A stretch of DNA of 64,000 bases from Pseudomonadota bacterium (GCA_031119395.1 JAVHYA010000013.1:21339-85338), one strand, 5' to 3'; shown: positions 1 through 8,879, numbered from the stretch's first letter. Program-made: numbers and translations. The notes: generated by a model not told the origin, from the sequence alone.

Positions 1-681
1 GCCGATCTCGAACAGCACCGCGGTCACCGCGGCGCCGATCCATACGTCGTGCCAGGCGATCGGCGCGGTGGGCATGAACTTGAAGATCATCGCGAACAGC
101 AGCGTGGTGATGCCGATGGACACCGCGATGTTGAGCACTTGCAGCAGCACCGCCCAGCCCGGCAGGTAGCCGCCGGCCCAGGTGCCGAAGGCGGCCACGA
201 TGGTGCTCACCAGCAGCGACACCATCAGCAGGAAGGCCAGCGCCAGGATCAGCCCGAAGGACAGGACCCGGGCGCGCAGCAGCGACCACACGCCGCTGGG
301 CTTGGCGGCGGCGGGCACATGCCAGATGCGGTCGAGCGCGCTCTGCAGTTCGGCGAACACCGTGGTCGCGCCGACCAGCAGCACGCCCACGCTCAGCAGC
401 CCCGCCAGGAGGCCCTTGGACGGCTCGCTCGCGCTCTTGACCAGGCCCTGCACGGCCAGCGCGCCGTCGCGCCCGATGAAACCCGAGAGCTGCGCCACGA
501 TCTCGCCCTGCACCGCCTCGCGCCCGAACAGGGCGCCCGCCACGGCGATCACGATCACCAGCAGCGGCGCCAGCGAGAACACGGTGTAGTAGCTGATCGC
601 GGCGCCCATGCTGGGCGCGAAGTCGTCGGACCAGGCGGTGACCGCCTTCTTGGCGAGGTCGAGGAACTGCTTGGGCTGCAT
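1..681 (-). CDS. YihY/BrkB-family inner-membrane protein (C-terminus off the window)
   Basis: The gene reads off the left edge, leaving about 227 N-terminal residues. The opening, with SMGAAISYYTVFSLAPL at residues 24-40, is typical of the YihY/BrkB (UPF0761) family, which was once mislabelled ribonuclease BN. At least four further hydrophobic segments follow, including one near residues 140-165, so this is a multi-pass inner-membrane protein. The family's substrate is unknown; a transporter role is usually assumed. It is divergent from slyD across about 200 bases. No other in-frame ATG lies just upstream of the chosen start. Confidence 0.85.
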   Translation of the reverse strand, partial: MQPKQFLDLAKKAVTAWSDDFAPSMGAAISYYTVFSLAPLLVIVIAVAGALFGREAVQGEIVAQLSGFIGRDGALAVQGLVKSASEPSKGLLAGLLSVGVLLVGATTVFAELQSALDRIWHVPAAAKPSGVWSLLRARVLSFGLILALAFLLMVSLLVSTIVAAFGTWAGGYLPGWAVLLQVLNIAVSIGITTLLFAMIFKFMPTAPIAWHDVWIGAAVTAVLFEIG

Positions 682-879
682 GGCGGGCGGCGTGGTGGGC
701 GGCGTGATGGGCGTTGATCACCGAGCATGGCCCCGCGCAATGCGCCGGACGATCCGCCGGACGCGATGGCATGGGTAGGCCAAGAGGCTGCCCGCGGCAT
801 CGCCCCGCGCGGACACGCCGCGCCGGATGCGCCGAGAATGCGCGACCGATCCCCGAACCCTTTCCAGCATTCGCCCGCC

Positions 880-1359
880 ATGACCATCACCAAGGACACC
901 GTCGTCACCCTGCGCTACAAGGTTTCCGACCCGAAGACCGGCCAGGTCATCGAAGCCGCCAAGGAGCCCATGGCCTACCTGCATGGCGGCTACGACAACA
1001 CGCTGCCCAAGATCGAGGAAGCCCTCGAGGGCAAGGACACCGGCTTCCAGACCACGCTGACGCTGGCGCCCGCCGACGCCTTCGGCGAGCGCGACGAGTC
1101 GCTGCTGCGCACCATTCCCAAGAGCGAGTTCCCGCCCGGCGTGAAGGTCGGCGGGCAGTTGCAGGGCCAGCTCGACGACGGCACGCAGCACGTGTTCAAC
1201 GTCGTCAAGATCAAGGGCCCGCAGGTGCTGCTCGACGGCAACCACCCCTGGGCCGGCCGCACATTGAAGTTCGGCCTCACCGTCGTCGGCGTGCGGCCCG
1301 CCACCGAGGAAGAGATCGCCCACCGGCATGTGCACGGGGCGGGCGGGCATCACCACTGA
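880..1359 (+). CDS. slyD: FKBP-type peptidyl-prolyl cis-trans isomerase SlyD
   Basis: A 159-residue cytoplasmic prolyl isomerase and chaperone of the SlyD type. The FKBP part (about residues 1-70, resuming near 128-150) is interrupted by the insert-in-flap chaperone domain. The N-terminal pattern with TLRYKVSDPKTGQVIE, then the DAFGERDESLL stretch, fits SlyD. The tail is histidine-rich (HRHVHG and a terminal HHH), as in SlyD proteins that bind nickel, though shorter than in E. coli. The frame is open further upstream, but the ATG at MTITKD matches the family's N-terminus. A role in nickel handling is suggested by the tail and by nikR 9 kb away; that link is inference. Confidence 0.93.
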   Translation: MTITKDTVVTLRYKVSDPKTGQVIEAAKEPMAYLHGGYDNTLPKIEEALEGKDTGFQTTLTLAPADAFGERDESLLRTIPKSEFPPGVKVGGQLQGQLDDGTQHVFNVVKIKGPQVLLDGNHPWAGRTLKFGLTVVGVRPATEEEIAHRHVHGAGGHHH

Positions 1360-1401
1360 GCGGCCTCCTGCAAGCCGCTTGGCTGGTGATTGGCGCTCAG
1401 C

Positions 1402-1533
1402 TCAGAGGCGCGTGCCCTCGTCGTCCGCCCGCGCGCATTCCTCGCGATGGGACAACCCCAACAGGAACACGAAGCCCAGCCCGCTGAGCACCGCGATGGC
1501 CATGAGCCAGTCGAGCGTGGTGTCGATGTCCAT
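1402..1533 (-). CDS. 43-residue single-pass small membrane protein
   Basis: A short frame starting 9 bases after the stop of the DUF2569-like gene on the same strand. The predicted protein has an acidic N-terminus (MDIDTTLDW), one hydrophobic segment (about residues 9-27, LMAIAVLSGLGFVFLLGL) and a charged tail ending EGTRL. Spacing and strand suggest co-transcription and translational coupling with its neighbour. No homologue is recognised. The acidic-hydrophobic-charged pattern makes a chance frame less likely, but no clear Shine-Dalgarno is visible. Confidence 0.5.
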   Translation of the reverse strand: MDIDTTLDWLMAIAVLSGLGFVFLLGLSHREECARADDEGTRL

Positions 1534-1542
1534 GGCAGCGGC

Positions 1543-2064
1543 TCAGCGGGTGAAGGTGTTGGCCACGCGACGCGAGGCGATGAAGTAGGGCACGCCCACG
1601 GCGCACAGCAGCGCCAGGGGCACCGCGGCGCGCCAGGGGTTGGGCGCGGCGCCCCAGGCCACGGGCAGCTGGCCGGCCCACAGGGCGCCGATGCCCTGCA
1701 GTCCCAAGGCCAGGCCGAAGAAGGCGATCACGCGGCCCGGCGCGCTGGCGCGGCGGCGGAAGAAGGCCACGGCGGCCCACACGCCGACCACGAAGCCGAC
1801 GATGCCCGCGAGGATCTCGAAGTGCAGCAGCGAGGGCAGCAGCGGGTGATAGCCCGGCGCGGCAGGCGAGGCGAGTTGCGCCCAGGCGCCGGGCTGCAGG
1901 AGTTGGTGGACCGTGCGCACGGCATCCGCCAGCAGGTACAGCGGCGCAGCCAGCAGTGCCAGGGCCGGCAGCAACAGCCAGCCGGCCAGGCCTTCGGGCC
2001 CGGGGCCCGGTGCGGCCACGGGGGCCCGTGCCGACGGTGCGAACGAGGAGGAGGACAACAGCAT
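1543..2064 (-). CDS. DUF2569-like integral membrane protein
   Basis: A 173-residue protein with a Pro/Ala-rich cytoplasmic start (about 1-27), then GLAGWLLLPALALL, which resembles the opening of DUF2569 (YdgK-like) proteins. Four hydrophobic segments follow (about residues 28-46, 83-103, 116-132 and 143-160) with Arg-rich loops such as FFRRRASAPGR. The function of this family is unknown. The start was taken at MLLSSSS because upstream codons read through Arg/Gly-rich low-complexity sequence. It probably forms a two-gene unit with the 43-residue frame downstream. Confidence 0.7.
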   Translation of the reverse strand: MLLSSSSFAPSARAPVAAPGPGPEGLAGWLLLPALALLAAPLYLLADAVRTVHQLLQPGAWAQLASPAAPGYHPLLPSLLHFEILAGIVGFVVGVWAAVAFFRRRASAPGRVIAFFGLALGLQGIGALWAGQLPVAWGAAPNPWRAAVPLALLCAVGVPYFIASRRVANTFTR

Positions 2065-2218
2065 GGCGGCGACTCCACGGTGACGGACGGCCCCAGCGTA
2101 GCGCGCCCCGCCATGTCCTTGCGCGGACATTGGGCATAGAACCCCTCTGCCATTGGTTCGACGGGAGAACCCCGCGGCGCGTGCCGTGCCCGCGCAGCGC
2201 GTCGCCGCGACGCCCGCT

Positions 2219-2596
2219 TCAGTGCACCGAGAGGGTGCCGCAGTAGGCCAGGAATTCCTCCAGCTCGCTGGACTTGTCGAAGACGGCATTGGCGCCCAGC
2301 TGCGCGCAGCGCTCGCGCATGGCCGGCGTGGCGTAGTTGCTCAGCACCACCACCCGCTGGTCGGGGCGGCGGCGCTTGCAGGCCTCGACCACGCCGAGGC
2401 CCGAGCCGTCCTTGAGGAAGAGGTCGATCACCGCCAGCCGCCAGTCGGCGGCATGGTCGCGGGTGAGCCAGGCGATCGCGTCCTCCTGCCCCTCGGCGAC
2501 GCCGACGACCTGCGTGTCGCCCAGCTCCTCCATGGTGGGGATGAGGCTGTGGCGGATGAGGGCGTTGTCTTCGACGAGAAAGGCGGGAGCGGGCAT
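2219..2596 (-). CDS. Stand-alone response-regulator receiver protein (paralogue 1 of 3)
   Basis: A 125-residue single receiver (CheY-like) domain without an output domain. The acidic pocket is E9-D10, the predicted phospho-acceptor is D58 in VIDLF, the switch residue is S86 in VLSNYAT and the invariant lysine is K108 in FDKSSELEEF. The last strand and helix are followed by only a few residues. It should act by protein-protein contact, receiving phosphate from an unidentified histidine kinase; none is encoded nearby. Two close paralogues lie about 9 and 15 kb to the right with the same VLxNYAT and AVFDKS motifs. Confidence 0.88.
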   Translation of the reverse strand: MPAPAFLVEDNALIRHSLIPTMEELGDTQVVGVAEGQEDAIAWLTRDHAADWRLAVIDLFLKDGSGLGVVEACKRRRPDQRVVVLSNYATPAMRERCAQLGANAVFDKSSELEEFLAYCGTLSVH

Positions 2597-2723
2597 GAGC
2601 AGACCCTGTGGTGTATGGAGCTTGTGACAGGAACTTAAGGCCGCGCGCACCGATGTCAGTGGGTGCGAGGCCGGCTGCCTGCGCAGGACCAAACCTACGC
2701 CGCGGTGCAACATGTTTCGGTTT

Positions 2724-2781
2724 GCTCCTGATTTCATAGCGCCATGCGCAAGCTGCACGGGCGCTTTGGGCCTATTCGACC
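2724..2781 (+). repeat. Dispersed 58-bp element, copy 1
   Basis: Intergenic copy reading TTTCATAGC, then a GC-rich arm, then ACGGGCGCTTTGGGCCTATTCG. It matches the ATAGCTGC / GGACGGGCGCTGCAGGCCGAT consensus shared by the other copies, with more divergence in its left arm. It lies between the first receiver gene and the antiporter gene. Confidence 0.7.
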
Positions 2782-2885
2782 GGGGGATTTACGACCGCCG
2801 CCGGTACAATGCACGCTGGGTGTCCGGCAGCTTCATGCCGGGCAGGTTCATGCGCAGGTCGGGCCGCCGCGCGGTTGGACTTCGC

Positions 2886-4157
2886 ATGCACACCCTGTCG
2901 TCTCCCACGGCCGTCCAGGTCGTCGCCGCCGCGCTTTTCGCGCTGGCCCTCATCCACACCTTCGCGGCGCGCCAGTTCGAGCGCCTGGCGCACCGCTACC
3001 CCCGCCACGGCGGCCTGTTCCACCTGCTGGGCGAGGTCGAGGTCGTCTTCGGCGCCTGGGCCATCGTGCTGGTGGCCGCGATGGCGCTGCTGCAGGGCGG
3101 CGCGCAGGCGCTGGCGTATGCCGAATCGCGCCAGTACACCGAGCCGCTCTTCGTGTTCGCGGTGATGGTGGTGGCCGCCTCGCGCCCGATCCTGGTCGCG
3201 GTGCAGGCGGGCGTCGATGCCCTGGCCCGCGTGCTGCCACTGCCCACACCGCTCGTGCGCGCCTGGCTGGGGCTGGCGGGCGTGCCGCTGCTGGGCTCGC
3301 TCATCACCGAACCGGCGGCGATGACGCTGGCGGCCCTGATGCTCGCGCCGCAGGTCTTCCACGCCGGCGTGCCGCAGCGGCTGAAGTACTTCGCGCTGGG
3401 CGTGCTGTTCGTCAACGTGTCCATCGGCGGGACGCTGAGCGCCTTCGCGGCGCCGCCGGTGTTGATGGTCGCGGCCGCGTGGGGCTGGGACTCGCCGTTC
3501 ATGCTGCAGACCTTCGGCTGGAAGGCGGCGATCGCCGTGGTGGCCAACGCCACGCTGGCCACTTTCGCGCTGCGGCGGCACCTGCTTGCGCAGCCCGCGC
3601 CGGCCGGCCTGGCCGCGCCCGGCATGCCGCCGCTGGCGGTGGTGCTGGCGCACTTCGGCTTCCTGGCCGGCGTGGTGCTGATGGCCCACCACCCGGTGGC
3701 CTTCCTCGGCCTGTTCCTGATGTTCGTGGGCTACACCGCGGCCTACCCCCGGCACCAGAGCCCGTTGATCATCAAGGAGGCGCTGCTGGTGGCCTTCTTC
3801 CTCGCGGGCCTGGTGGTGCTGGGCGGCATGCAGCAGTGGTGGCTGCAGCCGATCGTGTCGGGGCTGTCGTCGGGCACGCTCTTCGTGGGCGCGGCCGCGC
3901 TCACGGCCATCACCGACAACGCGGCGCTCACCTACCTGGGCTCGCTGATCGAGGGCATGAGCGAATCGGCGCGCTACAGCCTGGTGGCCGGCGCGGTGGC
4001 GGGCGGCGGGCTGACGGTGATCGCCAACGCGCCCAACCCGGCCGGCGTGGCGCTGCTCAAGGCCGGCTTCGACGACGGCGCGGTGGGCGCGGGCGGCCTG
4101 CTGCTCGGGGCCTTGCTGCCCACGGCCGTCGCGCTCGCGGCGCTGTGGTGGCTGTGA
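2886..4157 (+). CDS. Putative Na+/H+ antiporter, polytopic membrane protein
   Basis: A 423-residue, very hydrophobic protein with around eleven predicted membrane spans. It has the layout of the 'putative Na+/H+ antiporter' family (Pfam Na_H_antiport_3). Conserved-looking polar positions inside membrane segments include LITEPAAMTLAALML (about residues 139-153), AITDNAALTYLGS (about 341-353) and VIANAPNPAG (about 379-388); Asp/Asn/Glu in such places suit ion exchange. The ATG at MHTLSS was chosen because the upstream frame is Arg/Gly-rich and runs into a dispersed repeat. Ion specificity cannot be read from sequence. Confidence 0.72.
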   Translation: MHTLSSPTAVQVVAAALFALALIHTFAARQFERLAHRYPRHGGLFHLLGEVEVVFGAWAIVLVAAMALLQGGAQALAYAESRQYTEPLFVFAVMVVAASRPILVAVQAGVDALARVLPLPTPLVRAWLGLAGVPLLGSLITEPAAMTLAALMLAPQVFHAGVPQRLKYFALGVLFVNVSIGGTLSAFAAPPVLMVAAAWGWDSPFMLQTFGWKAAIAVVANATLATFALRRHLLAQPAPAGLAAPGMPPLAVVLAHFGFLAGVVLMAHHPVAFLGLFLMFVGYTAAYPRHQSPLIIKEALLVAFFLAGLVVLGGMQQWWLQPIVSGLSSGTLFVGAAALTAITDNAALTYLGSLIEGMSESARYSLVAGAVAGGGLTVIANAPNPAGVALLKAGFDDGAVGAGGLLLGALLPTAVALAALWWL

Positions 4158-4170
4158 GCCGGGCGCCGGC

Positions 4171-5595
4171 TCAGGGCTGCGGATCGACCGGCATCGGCGG
4201 CACGCCGCGCGCCTCGATGGCCTCGCCGGCCTCGAGCAGCAGGTCTTCGCGAAAACGCGCGGCCGTCAGCTGCACGCCGACCGGCGCGATGCCCTGCGGC
4301 CCCTCGGCCAGGCCGGTGCTCACCACCAGGCCCGGCAGGCCGACGAAGGGCAGCGCGATCATGGTCGTCTGCGCGGCCCAGACGCGGGCATAGCGTTCCG
4401 GGCCCTGCAGGTCGGCATCGACCTCGAAGGGCAGCTCGCCCGAGGCAGGCAGCAGCACCAGCGGGTAGCGTTCGGCCAGGAAGCGCTGCCAGGCGCGCGC
4501 CACGGTGGCACGGCGCGACAGCACGGCCAGCACCTGCTCGGCCTTGACCTCACCGACCAGCTCGAACTGCCCGCGCAACGCGGCCAGCGCGCCGGCGTCA
4601 CCCTCGCGCTCGGCGGTGGCCAGCTGCGCGGCGTAGCCGTCGCCCATCCACAGCGTGACCTGGTCGGCCACGGCGGCCTTCAGCGGCGGCAGCGCATCGA
4701 CCTCGTCGACCGTCCAGCCGGCGTCGCGCAGGCGCGCGGCGGCTTCGCGCAACGCGGCCTCGACCTCGGGTGCGGTGTCCATGCCGTCCGGCCGCACGCA
4801 CAGCGCCGCCAGGCGCGGCACCGGCGCGCCCACCAGCGGCACGGGCATGTGCCACGCGTCGCGCGGGTCGGGCTGTGCCATCGCGGCCAGGCCCAGGCGC
4901 AGGTCGCTCACCTGGCGCGCGATCGGGCCGGAGACGGCGGTGATCTGCGGCCCGATGGCGCGCTCCGGCCCCGAGGCGTTCCACGCCGGCACGCGCCCGA
5001 GGCTGGGCCGCAGGCCGTGCACGCCGCAGGCGTAGGCCGGGTAGCGGATCGAGCCCGCGATGTCGGTGCCGTGCGCCAGCGCGCCGATGCCCGCGGCCAC
5101 CGCCGAGGCCGCGCCGCCCGACGAACCGCCGGGCGTGAGGGCGGCATTGCGGGGATTGCGCGTGCGCCCGTGCAGCCGGTTGTCGGTGAACCAGCGGTAG
5201 CTGAAGGCCGGCGTGTTGGTGCGGCCCAGCAGCACGGCGCCGGCGCGCAGCAGGTTGTCGACCACCGGGCTGTTCGTTGGCGCGACCAGGTCCTTCTGCA
5301 GGGTGACGCCGTTGGTCGTGGCGAAGCCGGCCTGGTCGGTGTTGACCTTGACGGTCACGGGCACGCCGGCGAGCGGGCCCACCGCCTCGCCACGCGCCAG
5401 CGCGGCATCGACCTCGGCGGCGCGCTGCAGCACGGCGTCGGGCCGGTGATCGACGACGGCGTCGAGCCGCGGATTCACGGCATCGAGCCGCGCGAGCGCG
5501 TCGCGCGCGACCTCGGTGGCGGAGAGCTTGCGCTGAACGATCAGCGCGGCGAGGCGGGTGGCGGACAGGCGCCAGAGTTCGTCGGAAGAAGGCAT
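4171..5595 (-). CDS. Amidase-signature hydrolase (amidase 1)
   Basis: A 474-residue enzyme of the amidase signature family, which hydrolyses carboxamides through a Ser-cisSer-Lys triad. K83 lies in VPVTVKVN, the cis-serine in TPGGSSGG (S158/S159), and the nucleophile is S182 in GTDIAGSIRYP. It is full length, with no signal peptide, so cytoplasmic. The substrate is unknown; the genome segment carries two other amidases of different subtypes. A perfect 16-bp palindrome lies about 70 bases upstream of the start. An in-frame ATG eight codons earlier is also possible. Confidence 0.9.
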   Translation of the reverse strand: MPSSDELWRLSATRLAALIVQRKLSATEVARDALARLDAVNPRLDAVVDHRPDAVLQRAAEVDAALARGEAVGPLAGVPVTVKVNTDQAGFATTNGVTLQKDLVAPTNSPVVDNLLRAGAVLLGRTNTPAFSYRWFTDNRLHGRTRNPRNAALTPGGSSGGAASAVAAGIGALAHGTDIAGSIRYPAYACGVHGLRPSLGRVPAWNASGPERAIGPQITAVSGPIARQVSDLRLGLAAMAQPDPRDAWHMPVPLVGAPVPRLAALCVRPDGMDTAPEVEAALREAAARLRDAGWTVDEVDALPPLKAAVADQVTLWMGDGYAAQLATAEREGDAGALAALRGQFELVGEVKAEQVLAVLSRRATVARAWQRFLAERYPLVLLPASGELPFEVDADLQGPERYARVWAAQTTMIALPFVGLPGLVVSTGLAEGPQGIAPVGVQLTAARFREDLLLEAGEAIEARGVPPMPVDPQP

Positions 5596-5663
5596 GGCCC
5601 GGGTGTAGCGGCTGGGCATGCGGCTGTCCAGCCCGGGCCCCGCACCATCGCTTTCGCGGCGAT

Positions 5664-5679
5664 CGTCACGAACGTGACG
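5664..5679. promoter_or_regulatory. Perfect 16-bp palindrome upstream of amidase 1
   Basis: CGTCACG-AA-CGTGACG is a perfect inverted repeat in the gap between the TonB-receptor stop and the amidase start on the same strand. It is 69 bases from the amidase ATG, a plausible operator position. The cognate regulator is not known. Confidence 0.4.
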
Positions 5680-5692
5680 AATTCGGCCGCAA

Positions 5693-5729
5693 GGCCCGGC
5701 TGGCGGGCGCTGCAGGCCGATGGCACTTG
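5693..5729 (+). repeat. Degenerate partial copy of the dispersed element
   Basis: Only the right half is recognisable: GGCGGGCGCTGCAGGCCGAT followed by GGCACTTGG. The ATAGCTGC left arm is missing. It lies just past the 3' end of the TonB-receptor gene. Confidence 0.45.
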
Positions 5730-5738
5730 GCGTTCCCG

Positions 5739-7853
5739 CTAGAAGGTCCAGCGCGCCGACACGCGCACGCTGCGCGGCTCCATGGGGTGCACATGGCGGT
5801 CGTCGATGCCGCCGCCGCACAGGCCGCTGGCGACTTCGCGCGCCGAGCAGGAGGCGTACCAGTACTCGATGTCGTTGCCCTTGCGGCCCGCGAGGTTGAA
5901 CACCTGCAACCCGAGCGTGAGCTGCCGGTTCACCGCGTAGCTGGTGCCGAGGTTCAGCACCGTGAGCGGGCGCGAGCGCACCGTGTTGGTCGTGTCCAGC
6001 GCCCGCGCGCCCATGTAGCGCAGGCGCAGCGAACTGGTCCACGGCCCCTGCTGCCACACCACGCCCGCGGCGACCACGCGCTCGACGGCGTTGTCGATGA
6101 AGTTGCCCTCGCCCTCGGGCGCCGGGCCGCGCAAGCGCGCGCGGGAGATGGCGGCATCGGCCTCCACGCGCCAGTGCGGGTCGATCTGCCAGCGCAGCGT
6201 CGCCTCGATGCCGCGGCGCTTGCTGGCGCGCCCGGGCTCGGTGGTGCCGGCATCGCCGACGTAGACCAGTTCCGAATCGAGCCGCAGCTGCCACAGCGCG
6301 GCCGTCACCGTGAGCGCCTGGCTCGGCTGGAAGCGCCAACCGACTTCGGCCCCCCTGCCCTTGACCAGCGCCGGCACGCGCTCGGCGGCCTCGCCGGTCT
6401 GCGGGTCGAGCGCGATGGTGGCGCCGCGCACGTCGTTGCTGTGCAGGCCCACGCCGGCGTTGAGGTACAGCTCGTGCGATGGCGCCACGGTCCAGGCGAG
6501 GCCGGCCTTGGGGCTGAGCTGCCCGTCATGCCCGCGCCCGCTGTTGAGGGCGCCGTACACCGGCTCGCGGCCGCGCACGTCGTAGCGCAGCCAGTCGCCG
6601 CGCAGGCCCAGGTAGCCGCGGAAGGTGCCGGTGAAGTTCACGAGCTGCTGGCCATGGAGCGACACGAGGTCCTGCGAGACCTTGTCGTTGCGCACGGTGC
6701 CGGTGCGCTGGCGCGCCACGGTCGGGTAGAGCCCCACCTCGCCGATGCGGTCGCCGCGCCACTGGGCGCCGACGCTCAGCACGCCGTCGAGCGTGCCCAG
6801 CTTCACGGGGCGCACGTGCGCGGCCTGCGCGCCGAAGACGCGGCGCCGGTCGGTCTGCTCGAACTGGTCGCCCTGCTCGGGGTGGTTCAGGAAGTAGGTG
6901 AAGTCCGAGAAGAGGTCGAAGCGGTAGTCGATGGCATAGGCGCTCAGCGTCGTCTCGCCCTCGGGACCCTTGTCGAACCACTGGCCCGACAGCGACAGCC
7001 GGCGCGTGCGGCCGCCGTCGGTGGGGTTCATGCTGCCGAAGCGCGAGAGCTCGCCGCTGTCGATCAGCCGCTGGGGCACCTGGTCGGTCGAGTTCCAGCG
7101 GCTCTGGTAGGCCATGCCGGTGAGGCTGAAGCCGCGCGCGGACGTGCCCTGCGCATGGCGCAGCACCGCGTTGGCCTTGCGCAGGCGCTCGGGCACCTCC
7201 CACGGGCCGTCGTTGCCTTCGAGCTCGACAGCGCCGAGCCAGGTCTGGTCCTGCACGGTGCGCGAGCCGGCGGCCAGCAGGCGGCGCAAGGCGTGCGCGC
7301 CCAGCGTGATCTCTGCGAAGGGCCGTTCCAGCGCGCTGAGGTAGTCCAGGCTGGCGCTGCCAGCGAGCGAGAAGTCGCCGCCGTCGGCGAAGTACGGCCC
7401 CTTGCGGTAGCGCACGCCCGACACGAGCTCGGGGATGAGGAAGTTGAGGTCCGCGAAGCCCTGGCCGTGGCCGTGCGTGGGCATGTTGACGGGCATGCCG
7501 TCGACGGTGACGGCGAAGTCGGTGCCGTGGTCGAGGTTGAAGCCGCGCAGGAAGTACTGGTTGGCCTTGCCGTCGCCGGAGTGCTGCGTGGCGACCACGC
7601 CGGGCACGGCCTCGACGATGTCGCCCGGCCGCAGCTTGGGCCGCGACTGGAAGGACGCCTTCTCGGCCGCGCCCTCGCTGGCACTGTCGGCGCTGCCGAT
7701 GGCTGCATCGCGCGGGCCCCGGACCTGCACCTCGGGCAGGTGCGCGGTGGCCGAAGCCGGCTCGGCCAGCGCCGTTCCCGTGGCGCCGGCGGCCCCGGCC
7801 AGCACGATGCCCAGGCGCCGCACGATGCGCCGTGCGCAAGTCATCTTCCTCAT
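5739..7853 (-). CDS. TonB-dependent outer-membrane receptor, possibly for nickel
   Basis: About 704 residues: a signal peptide ending near GTALA, a plug domain (about residues 45-155, with the FLRGFNLDHGTDFAVTVDGM core) and a 22-strand-type barrel ending in the aromatic VSARWTF. Such receptors move scarce ligands across the outer membrane using TonB energy. The plug's DGMPVNMPTHGHGQG loop is His/Met-rich. The ligand cannot be read from sequence alone. However, a NikR-like palindrome lies 12 bases upstream of this start and nikR is 2.4 kb away, so nickel import is the leading inference. An upstream ATG at 7889 falls inside the palindrome, which argues for this start or the next ATG (7844). Confidence 0.9.
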   Translation of the reverse strand: MRKMTCARRIVRRLGIVLAGAAGATGTALAEPASATAHLPEVQVRGPRDAAIGSADSASEGAAEKASFQSRPKLRPGDIVEAVPGVVATQHSGDGKANQYFLRGFNLDHGTDFAVTVDGMPVNMPTHGHGQGFADLNFLIPELVSGVRYRKGPYFADGGDFSLAGSASLDYLSALERPFAEITLGAHALRRLLAAGSRTVQDQTWLGAVELEGNDGPWEVPERLRKANAVLRHAQGTSARGFSLTGMAYQSRWNSTDQVPQRLIDSGELSRFGSMNPTDGGRTRRLSLSGQWFDKGPEGETTLSAYAIDYRFDLFSDFTYFLNHPEQGDQFEQTDRRRVFGAQAAHVRPVKLGTLDGVLSVGAQWRGDRIGEVGLYPTVARQRTGTVRNDKVSQDLVSLHGQQLVNFTGTFRGYLGLRGDWLRYDVRGREPVYGALNSGRGHDGQLSPKAGLAWTVAPSHELYLNAGVGLHSNDVRGATIALDPQTGEAAERVPALVKGRGAEVGWRFQPSQALTVTAALWQLRLDSELVYVGDAGTTEPGRASKRRGIEATLRWQIDPHWRVEADAAISRARLRGPAPEGEGNFIDNAVERVVAAGVVWQQGPWTSSLRLRYMGARALDTTNTVRSRPLTVLNLGTSYAVNRQLTLGLQVFNLAGRKGNDIEYWYASCSAREVASGLCGGGIDDRHVHPMEPRSVRVSARWTF

Positions 7854-7864
7854 CTCGTCGTGTC

Positions 7865-7891
7865 GTATGAATAAATCTAGATTCTTCATAC
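7865..7891. promoter_or_regulatory. NikR-like operator in front of the TonB receptor gene
   Basis: GTATGA, 15 bases, TCATAC, with a central ATCTAGAT. The 27-bp unit is almost a perfect palindrome. The E. coli NikR operator is GTATGA-N16-TCATAC, so the half-sites match exactly and the spacer is one base shorter. It lies between the AraC gene's stop and the receptor's start, the only AT-rich stretch there. Confidence 0.68.
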
Positions 7892-7949
7892 ATCGTGGCG
7901 GCGGAGCCATACGCCATCCGGCGAACGCGCGGCGCTCGCGCGGCGATGC

Positions 7950-8879
7950 TCAGGCCGCGGCCCGCACCGCCCGTGCGTAGGCCGTGGGCGTGTGGCCGAC
8001 GTGCCGCGTGAAGGCCACGCTGAAGGCACTGCCCGAGCCGTAGCCCACGCGCTCGGCGATGTCCGCGGCCTTCAGCCGGCCCTCGCGCAGCAGCTCCCTG
8101 GCGATCTCCATGCGCCAGGCCAGCAGGTATTCCATGGGCGCGACGCCGACCGCGCGGGTGAAGCGTTCGTAGAAGCTCGAACGCGAGAGCGCCGCCGCCC
8201 GCGCCAGGCGCTCGACGGTCCAGGGCTGGTCGACACCGGCATGCATCTGCTCCAGCGCGACGGCCAGGCGCGGGTCGCCCAGCCCGCGCAGCAGGCCGGG
8301 CGGCGCCTGCTCCGGCGGCGTGGCGCGCATGGCCTCGACGAGCAGCAGCTCGACCAGCCGCGCGCGCACGAAGTCGCCGCCCGGGCGGGGGTCGGCGCTT
8401 TCCTCGGCCACCATGCGCACCAGCGCCGACAGCCGCGACGAACCCCGCACGCACACGAGGCCCGGCAGCAGCGCGACGAGCAAGGCCGGGTCCGCGCGGT
8501 CGAAGACGAAGGCGCCGCCCAGGGAGCGCATGTCCGGCGGGCCGGCGGGTTCGCCGTAGCGCAGCTCGCGGCCACCGGTGGGCAGCGCGTGCGGGTCCAT
8601 GGCCACGGGCGCCGCCGCATCGCTGCTGGCCAGGGTGAAGGCCGGCGTGCGCGGCAGCAGCACGAAGTCGCCCGCGCCGACCTCGATCGGCTCCTGCCCG
8701 TCGACGGCGAGGCGGCAGGTGCCCTCCAGAAAGATGCAGAAGGAGGGCCGGCCGTAGGCGGCGAATCGCACCGCCCAGTCGCCCTTGCCGCCGATGGCGT
8801 TGGCGAACACCGCGCGGGGGTGCAGCAGCGCCACCACCTGCGAGAGCGCGTCGGGGGAGTTCGGACGATCGCTAAACAA
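7950..8879 (-). CDS. AraC-family transcriptional regulator with cupin sensor
   Basis: A 309-residue regulator. The N-terminal half has the cupin-type sensing fold seen in AraC_binding/Cupin_6 proteins (FCIFLEGTCRLAVDG, then GDFVLLPRTP). The C-terminal ~100 residues hold two helix-turn-helix units (ERLARAAALSRSSFYERF and DIAERVGYGSGSAFSVAF). The only in-frame start preserving the full cupin is a TTG. It is divergent from the SDR gene, with about 85 bases between, and upstream of the TonB receptor on the same strand. It probably controls one or both; in related pairs the partner is often the adjacent SDR gene. Confidence 0.9.
   Translation of the reverse strand: MFSDRPNSPDALSQVVALLHPRAVFANAIGGKGDWAVRFAAYGRPSFCIFLEGTCRLAVDGQEPIEVGAGDFVLLPRTPAFTLASSDAAAPVAMDPHALPTGGRELRYGEPAGPPDMRSLGGAFVFDRADPALLVALLPGLVCVRGSSRLSALVRMVAEESADPRPGGDFVRARLVELLLVEAMRATPPEQAPPGLLRGLGDPRLAVALEQMHAGVDQPWTVERLARAAALSRSSFYERFTRAVGVAPMEYLLAWRMEIARELLREGRLKAADIAERVGYGSGSAFSVAFTRHVGHTPTAYARAVRAAA

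Noticed and set aside
2805..2810. TACAAT as a -10 box for the antiporter gene
   Set aside because: No -35-like hexamer lies 16-19 bases upstream, so a promoter call would rest on six bases only.
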